Of a stretch of DNA of 47,088 nucleotides, positions 1 to 6,870 are shown one piece after another (within the stretch, counting starts at the first letter, position 1; every line of letters begins with the position of its first letter). This DNA is from Clostridiales bacterium (GTDB taxonomy: Bacteria > Bacillota > Clostridia > Saccharofermentanales > Saccharofermentanaceae), in contig JAFZKB010000007.1 of NCBI GenBank assembly GCA_017551865.1, forward strand, positions 1-47,088, read 5' to 3'. The position numbers and the translations under genes were made by a program. The notes under the pieces were generated by a model. It was not told where the DNA came from and searched no databases. It worked only from the letters and a program-made list of their open reading frames with translations.

Positions 1-26
1 AAAGGCCGCCCCGGAAGAGGCGGCCG
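1..26 (-). terminator. Rho-independent terminator of the ABC exporter operon
   Basis: Arms at 4-10 (GGCCGCC) and 19-25 (GGCGGCC) form a GC-rich hairpin. Read on the minus strand it is followed by TTT at the window edge, so the rest of the U-tract lies outside. It sits 60 bp past the stop codon of the ABC membrane subunit. Confidence 0.7.
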
Positions 27-85
27 GATAATCAAATGGTTGGGCGAGCTGGCGCGCGGACCGGGGCGTGGCCACCGGCGGCGGG

Positions 86-1768
86 TCAGCGGTTGGTCAG
101 GAAGTGCGGGGTCATGAGCGTAAACAGCATGCCGATCGCGACATTGAAGAGAGATCCTGCAAGGAACGGGATCAGCGGAAGGTGCATGACGGTGCCGATG
201 ATGACGAAGACCGCGGACGGCAGGACGCCGAAATAAAGGAGCATGATCTGCGCGAAGACCTTGATCGTCTGGGCATGGTCACCCGGCACGGAGATATTAA
301 CAAAGGTGCCGACTGCTGTTCCGAACATCGAGATGGACAGGATGAAGATGAACCATCCAATTATCGTCAGCGGATTCGTGCGCAGGATGATGCCGGCGAC
401 CGCCATCGGGATGACAAGGTCGATGGCATTTACGGCAAGGCTTCCGAGGAGCGAATACCAGATCTTGATGATCGGAGATTCCGGGATCAGGACGAAGAAT
501 TCTCGGCTCGTGTCTTCCTGGAGCGGGTTGCCAAGAGTCCTGTAGAACATCAGGACGCCGAGGCAGCAGGCCGGGATGATAAACAGGTCAATGCCAATAT
601 CTGAGCGGGTGGCAAACAGTGCTGCGAATGCGGCTGCCACCGTGAATACGATCGTGGTCTTCGAGAAGATACCGAACTTCGCAAAGCGGCGCTGGTTGAA
701 AAGTGCCTTATGGAAGAAAACACTGGCACCAAAACCTCTGTGGAAACCGTCTCTTTCGAGCTTTGCGCTTCTGTCTTTTTCACGTGTGGTCGCAACACCG
801 GAAGCTGCATTCTTGGCATTTTCCAGAACCGCAGCCTGACGCTCGGTCTCATAGAGCGCATCCTCGTAGAAGTCGGCTTTCATCTTCCAGATGAAGGCAA
901 CGATGAGGCCGCAGGCGAAGATAAAGAGCGCAAGGTACAGAAGAGACTGCGCAACTTCTCCGGTGATCGCGTAGTAGCAAAGGCCGCGCATCCAGCCCCA
1001 GAACGGAACCCAGAAGGTGCTCTTGCTTCCGAAGAAATCGAAGGCCGCCGTGAGCAGATCTTTGCCTGTTGCAACGACATAGCCGCCAAAAGATGCAGCG
1101 AGGATGCCGTAAGCGATCAATACATAGGTGGAAAGGCCCTTGGAGCCGCGTTTGGTGCCGCTCATGACCGTATAGAAAGCCACCTGGCAGAGGGTACCGA
1201 AGATCAATATCAGCGCGTAGGCGATAATGAGCGAGAACGCGCCCCAGACGCCAAGTCCGACATTATAGATCAGGTTCGGTAACTGGAAGAGCATGTATAG
1301 TGAGAGCATGAGGCTGGCCGCGAGAGTACCTATCAGTCGGAACATCATGACCGACTGGGGTTTCATCGGGGTCGCAAAGAGCATCGGCACATCGGCGGGC
1401 TTGAATATCTTACCTGACTTATTTGCCTGAGAGATGTTCATGGCAAGGGACAGGAAGAATACGGCGCTGACGATAAGATCCACCAGATCGGCCTTCGTCT
1501 TACCGCGCTCCTTGAGGAAGCCCATTTCCTTATCCTTTTTACTCACCGTGATCTCGGCTTCGGAATTTTCTGCATCGTCAGGAGAGACCTGCTCGATGGA
1601 AGTCTCCGGCTTTTCTTTATCATCACTGTCCGGAATAGCGACACTGACGATCAGACCGACCACTACACCCAGGGCCAGGCATGCCAGCATGATCGCTACC
1701 CACGTTTTCAGCACCCTTCGGATCGTATTAACGAAGGAATGCCATGTATAATAGCAGAATAATCTCAT
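86..1768 (-). CDS. ABC exporter membrane subunit (putative ABC-2-like permease)
   Basis: A 560-residue polytopic membrane protein. It has one N-terminal hydrophobic segment, then an acidic low-complexity stretch (about residues 45-85, rich in Asp, Glu and Lys), then many hydrophobic segments in two blocks separated by a charged stretch near residues 290-340. It resembles the large 'putative ABC exporter' membrane proteins of Firmicutes, by layout rather than by a diagnostic motif. Its ATG overlaps the TGA of the upstream ATPase gene (ATGA, 1765-1768), so the two are translationally coupled and very likely form one transporter. The substrate cannot be read from the sequence. A GC-rich hairpin at 4-25 ends the operon. 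Confidence 0.8.
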   Translation of the reverse strand: MRLFCYYTWHSFVNTIRRVLKTWVAIMLACLALGVVVGLIVSVAIPDSDDKEKPETSIEQVSPDDAENSEAEITVSKKDKEMGFLKERGKTKADLVDLIVSAVFFLSLAMNISQANKSGKIFKPADVPMLFATPMKPQSVMMFRLIGTLAASLMLSLYMLFQLPNLIYNVGLGVWGAFSLIIAYALILIFGTLCQVAFYTVMSGTKRGSKGLSTYVLIAYGILAASFGGYVVATGKDLLTAAFDFFGSKSTFWVPFWGWMRGLCYYAITGEVAQSLLYLALFIFACGLIVAFIWKMKADFYEDALYETERQAAVLENAKNAASGVATTREKDRSAKLERDGFHRGFGASVFFHKALFNQRRFAKFGIFSKTTIVFTVAAAFAALFATRSDIGIDLFIIPACCLGVLMFYRTLGNPLQEDTSREFFVLIPESPIIKIWYSLLGSLAVNAIDLVIPMAVAGIILRTNPLTIIGWFIFILSISMFGTAVGTFVNISVPGDHAQTIKVFAQIMLLYFGVLPSAVFVIIGTVMHLPLIPFLAGSLFNVAIGMLFTLMTPHFLTNR

Positions 1769-2559
1769 TTCTCCGGTTCTCCCTTCGGCTCATCATCCTT
1801 TACCTCCTCAGGTTCTTTTTCCGAAGAAGGATCGGTTCCCTCTTCTTTTACCGAAGAAGGATCAAGACCCTCGGTGACCTCAAAGAAGAGGTCTTCCAGG
1901 GATTTTCCGGCGCCCTCGATCTCGGAGCGGCTGACATTAGCGCGGACTTTGCCTTCCTGCATGATGACTGTTCTGTCCCAGAGCATATCAACACTGTCGA
2001 TGATGTGCGTACTGATCAGAAGAGTCTTGCCGGCCTGGCGCATTTCTTCGATATAGTTCTTCAGTTCTTTGATCGCGTGCGGGTCGAGGCCCAGGAGCGG
2101 CTCATCCATCAGGAGGATGTCCGGATCCGGGAGAAGGCCGATGCAGAGGTTCAGCTTCTGCTGCATACCTTTACTGAGCTCATCGCCGAACTTCTTTTTC
2201 TTGTCGGAGAGTTCGAAGCGGTCGAGGAGCATCTCGATCCTGTCTTTATAGTTCGTCATCTTATAGGCACGGGCGATGAATTCCATGTGCTCGATGACCG
2301 TAAGTGTCGGATAAAGGGACGGCAGCTCCGGGATATATCCCATGATCTTTCGGGCGGCCGGAGTCTTGTTCTCGATGCCGTTGACGGTGATGGAACCGTC
2401 GTATTTCAAAAATCCGATGATGGATTTGATGATCGTGCTTTTTCCTGCGCCGTTCGGTCCGAGGAGCACCGTCAGGCTTCCCGGCTCGAGTGTAAATGTC
2501 ACATCATTGCAGGCAATGTTTTTCCCATACTTCTTAGTTACATGATTCACGTCTAACAT
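1765..2559 (-). CDS. ABC transporter ATP-binding protein
   Basis: A 264-residue ATPase that powers the partner membrane protein encoded downstream. Visible motifs are Walker A GPNGAGKST, a signature of the form LSKGMQQK, Walker B ILLMDEPLLGLDP and the H-loop His in STH. The last 30 or so residues are an unusual acidic, Pro/Ser/Lys-rich tail after the normal end of the fold. I chose the ATG at 2559 over the longer frame to 2619: GGGAG lies just upstream, the protein then starts at the usual MLDVNHVTKKYG-type N-terminus, and the predicted transcription start is near 2613. The stop overlaps the next gene's start. Confidence 0.93.
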   Translation of the reverse strand: MLDVNHVTKKYGKNIACNDVTFTLEPGSLTVLLGPNGAGKSTIIKSIIGFLKYDGSITVNGIENKTPAARKIMGYIPELPSLYPTLTVIEHMEFIARAYKMTNYKDRIEMLLDRFELSDKKKKFGDELSKGMQQKLNLCIGLLPDPDILLMDEPLLGLDPHAIKELKNYIEEMRQAGKTLLISTHIIDSVDMLWDRTVIMQEGKVRANVSRSEIEGAGKSLEDLFFEVTEGLDPSSVKEEGTDPSSEKEPEEVKDDEPKGEPEK

Positions 2560-2619
2560 AAAAAATCTCCCAACATAGCTTATGAACGTGCCGAATCTCC
2601 CCTTGCGGCACGATTTCAT

Positions 2620-2649
2620 ATTATAGAATACTTCTCAAGCAAACGCCAA
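2620..2649 (-). promoter_or_regulatory. Predicted sigma-A promoter of the ABC exporter operon
   Basis: On the minus strand a -35 of TTGGCG (2644-2649) is separated by 18 bp from a perfect -10 TATAAT (2620-2625). The leader downstream contains a GTGCCG/CGGCAC hairpin (about 2588-2611). The in-frame start at 2619 would precede the predicted transcript, which supports the start at 2559. Confidence 0.6.
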
Positions 2650-2663
2650 GAAATATTAAAGAT

Positions 2664-2692
2664 TTGCTAAAGATTACAGGAAGATATATCAT
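2664..2692 (+). promoter_or_regulatory. Predicted promoter of the 844-residue lipoprotein gene
   Basis: TTGCTA (2664-2669), a 17-bp spacer and TATCAT (2687-2692) lie 45 bp upstream of the ATG. The site is divergent to the ABC operon promoter, so both genes share this 177-bp region. Confidence 0.45.
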
Positions 2693-2736
2693 ACCTTTCA
2701 GGATGAAGAACGAATGACATTATTTGAGGTACATAT

Positions 2737-5271
2737 ATGAGAAAGTTCCACATACTTCCGCTTCTGCTGGCTTTTGCCATTCTGGCATCGTGCGGCGGTT
2801 GCACGAAGAAAAAAGCATCTTCGGGGGATGAAGATGTAACTTCCGAAAGCACAAAAAAGACGAGAAAAACGGATCTTTTCGAAAGTGATAATTCTAAAGA
2901 GACAGAAACGGAGACGGAAGATACCAGTGCTTCCACTCCTTCCGATTCCGATATCCTGATTCCGGATGATTCCGCGGTCACCGCCCTGGCCGATATGTAC
3001 AGGGCCGAGGGGTATGCGATCATCGCCTACACGGACGAGGGGAAGATCGATAAATGCACCACAGATGAATACAGGGCATGTGTCGAGACATACTACAATG
3101 AGTACATGTTCTCCGAGGAATTCTATAATGACAAGGTTCGGGACTGGTCAGCGGAAAGAATGACATACGATGAGTATATCTCGAAGATGACCAAGGCCTA
3201 TCCGGATCAGGCCGGGCTTCTGAATAAAGACCATAAGCTAAAGGAACTCCCGAAGGACCGTGTGTTCTTCATTGTGAACGAGAGCGAAAAACAGTTTTCA
3301 GAGGATCTGACGCCTGAACTTCTCGAGGGGGCACTGCGGCTCGGATTTGATCAGATCTATAAAGACGACCGCTGCAAGGAAGCCATCAAGACTTACTGCA
3401 TCGACAGCAAAGTCGACTATAAGGCACCCTGCGTCTTCAGTATCACCATCTCTCCGATCTCCCCGACCGGGGCCTATGTATCGGTCACCGCGATAACGGT
3501 GGATGTTTCCAGTTTCTATGCCGTGACCGAATTTCTCTCCACCACCGGGGAGAAACCGGTACACCTTGTATCGGATCTTACGATCCACGCAAAAGCAGTC
3601 GATGTCATCAACAAGCTCGAATCCGTACAAAAGTATCCCATCAAAGACCAGACCAAGGCACAGGATCTTTTCGATGAGCTTTATAAATTCTCAGAAAAGC
3701 ACGGGAAGGCCATCGAGAATACCGACCCCTGGAAAGACGGCGATCTGGTGGATCTTCAGTCCATAGTAACGGGAGATGCCCTCATCGATATCGTATGTAA
3801 CGACATCTTCGACACGCGCTTCCAGTATCTCGGAAACGGCCAGTGGATCCACAGCAATGCCTACGGGACCGATTCTTTTGCCGTGGAAGATGCGGAAGAA
3901 AATGACAGGATGCTTCGGCTGATCTACGAGAAGGCCGGGGAAAATGCTTTTTCCGGAAGCAGTTATCTCGCGAGTGTGATCGACGGCGAGTTTACGATCG
4001 ACAGAAGTTCCCCGTACTCCGGAACCAAGATCAGCGAGGACCAGAAGACCGCCAACAGCGAAGCGATCTATACATATTTATCTGACCGTTCTTACAGTAT
4101 CACTTTACGGATCGCAAACGGTCAGAATATCTACTTCATGGAGAACACCGTCGTGGTCACGGATGCCAAGGTCGAGGATGTCCCGGTCACGCAGGATGCG
4201 TATTTCACAGAGACCTTCACGGACGGCAAGAAAGCCTTTACACGTGACGATACCACAGATGTCTTCTATGAAGCGGATCCGTCTACGATCACGGCGGCAA
4301 CACTTTTCGGCAAGGTCCTGGATCTTTATGATTTCGTCGAAGGATATAAGGTCGAATTCACACCTGCCGATCCGGCGGCTCAGTCTCAGGATAAGGCGAT
4401 CCCGGGCATCCGTTTCGAGCAGCTGGTCCCTGCCTACTGCGAAGTCTATCGCGCGGGAGATGCTCTCGACAGAGAAACTATCTATGTGTTACTGACGGAA
4501 GATGGCCGGATCATCTGCGGCTGGGAATACGGAAACCAGGGTCATATCATCTACTACTACATCAATCTTACTCATACGGACGAAGATCTGTCGGAGATGA
4601 TCGCGCATGCCGAGGAGCATACACCCGAGAAGACCAACAAGGCGAAAAAGGACGCCAGCAAGTCCGAAGAGGAATGGCGTACGGAAGACCTTACCAATCG
4701 CGGTTTCTTCGATCTTATGGGAAGTGTGGAAGAGGGCGAACCTTACGAAGGATCTCCGGTCGTTTCCGGCTATATCGATTACCTGAATTCTTTAGGACCG
4801 GTCACCATGAAGATGTGGAGTTTTTATAACTTCCGAGAATCGCAGGAGATCATCTCTTTTGATGAGCATCACAACTTCTACGAATATAAGAAGGTCAATG
4901 CGCACGGTAATTACGACAGTTACGATGTCACGCGAGTTCTTTTAGGAGATACTATCTATACCTCCACTTCAGACGGCAATTCCAGAGCCGATAAGAAGAC
5001 GGAGGATTTCCCGGATACAGATGTCTTCTATTCCCTTCCGGCCGTGCTCAATCCGATGAAGGATCCGACTTTTAAGAAGGCCTATAAAGGGATCTTAAAC
5101 GGCGAAGAATACATCGTCGAAGAATGGACACTGGACCGCATCACGTATATCTTTTTCTGCAGAGACGAGAAGATCCTCGCGATCAAGTACAGCGATCTCG
5201 ACCACGTCAAATATACCTATATCGAATCTTTTGAGAAGAAAGCCGATCCGGATCTGATCAAGAAGCCGTGA
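2737..5271 (+). CDS. Large surface lipoprotein of unknown function
   Basis: An 844-residue protein with a lipoprotein signal peptide: a short positive start, a hydrophobic core and a lipobox LASC with Cys19. A Ser/Thr/Glu/Asp/Lys-rich spacer (about residues 25-75) should hold the folded part away from the membrane. The remainder is a soluble, mixed alpha/beta composition with no catalytic motif I recognise. GAGG stands 9 bases before the ATG. It stands alone between the divergent ABC operon and a repeat region. There is no evidence tying it to a substrate. It is one of eight lipoproteins in this window. Confidence 0.85.
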   Translation: MRKFHILPLLLAFAILASCGGCTKKKASSGDEDVTSESTKKTRKTDLFESDNSKETETETEDTSASTPSDSDILIPDDSAVTALADMYRAEGYAIIAYTDEGKIDKCTTDEYRACVETYYNEYMFSEEFYNDKVRDWSAERMTYDEYISKMTKAYPDQAGLLNKDHKLKELPKDRVFFIVNESEKQFSEDLTPELLEGALRLGFDQIYKDDRCKEAIKTYCIDSKVDYKAPCVFSITISPISPTGAYVSVTAITVDVSSFYAVTEFLSTTGEKPVHLVSDLTIHAKAVDVINKLESVQKYPIKDQTKAQDLFDELYKFSEKHGKAIENTDPWKDGDLVDLQSIVTGDALIDIVCNDIFDTRFQYLGNGQWIHSNAYGTDSFAVEDAEENDRMLRLIYEKAGENAFSGSSYLASVIDGEFTIDRSSPYSGTKISEDQKTANSEAIYTYLSDRSYSITLRIANGQNIYFMENTVVVTDAKVEDVPVTQDAYFTETFTDGKKAFTRDDTTDVFYEADPSTITAATLFGKVLDLYDFVEGYKVEFTPADPAAQSQDKAIPGIRFEQLVPAYCEVYRAGDALDRETIYVLLTEDGRIICGWEYGNQGHIIYYYINLTHTDEDLSEMIAHAEEHTPEKTNKAKKDASKSEEEWRTEDLTNRGFFDLMGSVEEGEPYEGSPVVSGYIDYLNSLGPVTMKMWSFYNFRESQEIISFDEHHNFYEYKKVNAHGNYDSYDVTRVLLGDTIYTSTSDGNSRADKKTEDFPDTDVFYSLPAVLNPMKDPTFKKAYKGILNGEEYIVEEWTLDRITYIFFCRDEKILAIKYSDLDHVKYTYIESFEKKADPDLIKKP

Positions 5272-5384
5272 GTGAGGCGGCGAGGGCGAAGGCGAAGGCA
5301 AGGGCGTGAGAGGCTGTGGAAGGATGCTGTAAGGAAGTCTAAGGAAGGCCGCAGAAGGGACCCGAAGGACGGCTGAAAAGGCGG
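5272..5384 (+). other. Purine-rich intergenic stretch after the lipoprotein gene
   Basis: About 110 bases dominated by short GGCGAAGG- and GGAAGG-like words follow the stop codon. No hairpin with a T-tract is visible, so the lipoprotein gene has no obvious intrinsic terminator here. No convincing ORF is present. Confidence 0.5.
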
Positions 5385-5660
5385 TTTACGGCCTGAGGCG
5401 ATATTTGAAGCCCTCCGGGCCGTAAGGATCTTCCTGTTTTGTCGACCGATTCATTCCAGAGCACATTTTGGAGCCTTCGGGGCCGTAAAAATCCTCGTTT
5501 TTCGGGTTTTGAAATCCCGATTTACGGCCTGAGGGTTCAATAATCCTCTTCGGGAATGAATTTGAGCTCTAAAAACATGAAAAATTACGGCCCGAAGGCC
5601 GATTTTTGTCCGTCTGGAATGAATTTCCCCTGATTTTGCGATTCGCTTTACGGCCCCGAG
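5385..5660. repeat. 63-bp-period repeat region with inverted TTACGGCC words
   Basis: The word TTACGGCC followed by a Gly/Arg-like GAGG or GAAGG tail occurs six times. Copies at 5386, 5522, 5585 and 5648 are on the plus strand, and copies ending at 5425 and 5488 are inverted. The copies at 5522, 5585 and 5648 are spaced exactly 63 bp. A second word, GGAATGAAT, falls 31 bp after two of them (5553 and 5616) and appears inverted at 5449-5457. Because 63 bp is 21 codons, the minus-strand frame 5687-5451 shows 21-residue repeats (xAVxR, then IHSRR). It has no clear ribosome binding site. I treat it as a repeat element, possibly a decayed repetitive gene. Confidence 0.7.
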
Positions 5661-5696
5661 ACTAATTGTTACAAGGAAGGATCCCACGCCACAGCA

Positions 5697-6668
5697 TCAC
5701 GCCTGGCTTTTCAGAAACTCTTCCACCTGCCCCCGGCTCTGAAGTGCGGTGCCCGCGCCGACCGCGGTCGTGCAGATCGCGCCGCACGCACTGGCGAAAC
5801 GGAGCGCATCTTCCAGCACCTGATCCGGGATCTTCGTCGAGTCAGTGATATTCCCGCGAAGGATCTCGGAAGCAAGGCCCGCTACGAAGCAGTCCCCTGC
5901 ACCGGTGGCATCGACCGCATCGATCGAGAAGGCCGGAAGTTCCATGGTGACAGAACTGTTTTTAAAGAAGCACCCTTTGCCGCCGAGCTTGATCACTACA
6001 TTCTTCACGCCATAGGACAGGAACACATCCGCCATCTCGGTCGGATCCGTCTTCCCTGTAAAGAACTTCGCTTCATCTTCATTCGGCGTGATGAAATCGA
6101 TCAGCGGAAGCGTATCGGAAATATCGGAAAGCGAGAGCTTCACGAAGTTCGGAAGCTTCGTATCTGCAAACACCAGCGTCCCGGAAGATACCGCGTCTGA
6201 AACTACGGAATGGATGATCTTCGGATCATCAAAAGGCGCGCGGAAAAGCGATCCGAGGATCACGGCTTTTGCGCATGTAAAAGAACCGGCATACTTCTCC
6301 GGATGAAAGTTATATCTGTGTGAGGAATTCGTGATGGACTTTCTTGTTCCGTCGTCTCTGACGAACATTGTCGTGACAGGAGTCGGATGTTCGCTGTTTC
6401 TTAAGATCGAAGAGGTATCGACACCGCTTTTTTCTAAAGAACCGACGATCATGTCACCGGCGGCATCTTCTCCAAGGGAGCAGAGAATGCCTGTTCTCAT
6501 ACCGAGGCGCGATGCGGCGACCGCTTCATTGACCGCCTCCCCGCCGACATTCAGAGAACCGGAAGATGCGCGGTATCCCGATGCGGAGATCGGCTCCGGA
6601 TCGAAGCCTTTGATGATGGAATCAATAAGGGCCATGCCCATGCAGATGATGTCGAAACGCTTATCCAT
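5697..6668 (-). CDS. PfkB-family carbohydrate kinase
   Basis: A 323-residue cytoplasmic ribokinase-fold kinase that phosphorylates a sugar or nucleoside with ATP. The N-terminal substrate region has the GGEAVNEAVAASRLG-type motif (usual GGxxxNxA). The C-terminal PfkB signature DATGAGDCF carries the catalytic base Asp259 and the anion hole. Length is normal for the family. GGGAGGAG lies 7 bases before the ATG. It is a single gene. A CcpA/LacI-like palindrome overlaps its predicted transcription start, so expression is probably under sugar control. The substrate cannot be assigned: ribokinase, fructokinase and KDG kinase all look alike at this level. Confidence 0.9.
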   Translation of the reverse strand: MDKRFDIICMGMALIDSIIKGFDPEPISASGYRASSGSLNVGGEAVNEAVAASRLGMRTGILCSLGEDAAGDMIVGSLEKSGVDTSSILRNSEHPTPVTTMFVRDDGTRKSITNSSHRYNFHPEKYAGSFTCAKAVILGSLFRAPFDDPKIIHSVVSDAVSSGTLVFADTKLPNFVKLSLSDISDTLPLIDFITPNEDEAKFFTGKTDPTEMADVFLSYGVKNVVIKLGGKGCFFKNSSVTMELPAFSIDAVDATGAGDCFVAGLASEILRGNITDSTKIPDQVLEDALRFASACGAICTTAVGAGTALQSRGQVEEFLKSQA

Positions 6669-6681
6669 ACGATGCTCCTCC

Positions 6682-6700
6682 CATAAACGTTTTCATTATA
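6682..6700 (-). promoter_or_regulatory. -10 element overlapped by a CcpA/LacI-type operator (sugar kinase)
   Basis: On the minus strand TATAAT (6695-6700) is followed directly by TGAAAACGTTTATG (6682-6695). This matches 12 of 14 positions of the cre consensus TGWAANCGNTNWCA. The operator spans the predicted transcription start, a position where a bound repressor would block initiation. A possible -35 TTATAC lies 17 bp upstream. Confidence 0.55.
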
Positions 6701-6780
6701 GCACGGTCGGCGGATCCGTATAACGGATGGTTTATCGTCCCGAACGCGTCGCGGGCCTCGAGAAAAGTCGCGCTACCGTA

Positions 6781-6810
6781 AAGAAAAGAGCTGCCGATGA
6801 GGGCAGCTCT
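6781..6810 (-). terminator. Terminator of the feo operon
   Basis: AGAGCTGCC (6787-6795) pairs with GGCAGCTCT (6802-6810) around a 6-base loop. On the minus strand the stem is followed by TTTTCTT. It lies 60 bp after the feoB stop. Confidence 0.85.
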
Positions 6811-6870
6811 CTTCAGACCAGAATTATATGTAGTTAACTAAGGAGGGTTATTCTTAGTAACTGGCGAAAT

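Noticed and set aside
2560..2619. Longer N-terminus for the ABC ATPase
   Set aside because: The extension precedes the predicted transcription start, lacks a ribosome binding site and is absent from the usual family start.
5451..5687. 78-residue minus-strand protein gene
   Set aside because: It consists of the 63-bp repeats with no ribosome binding site; kept as a repeat region instead.
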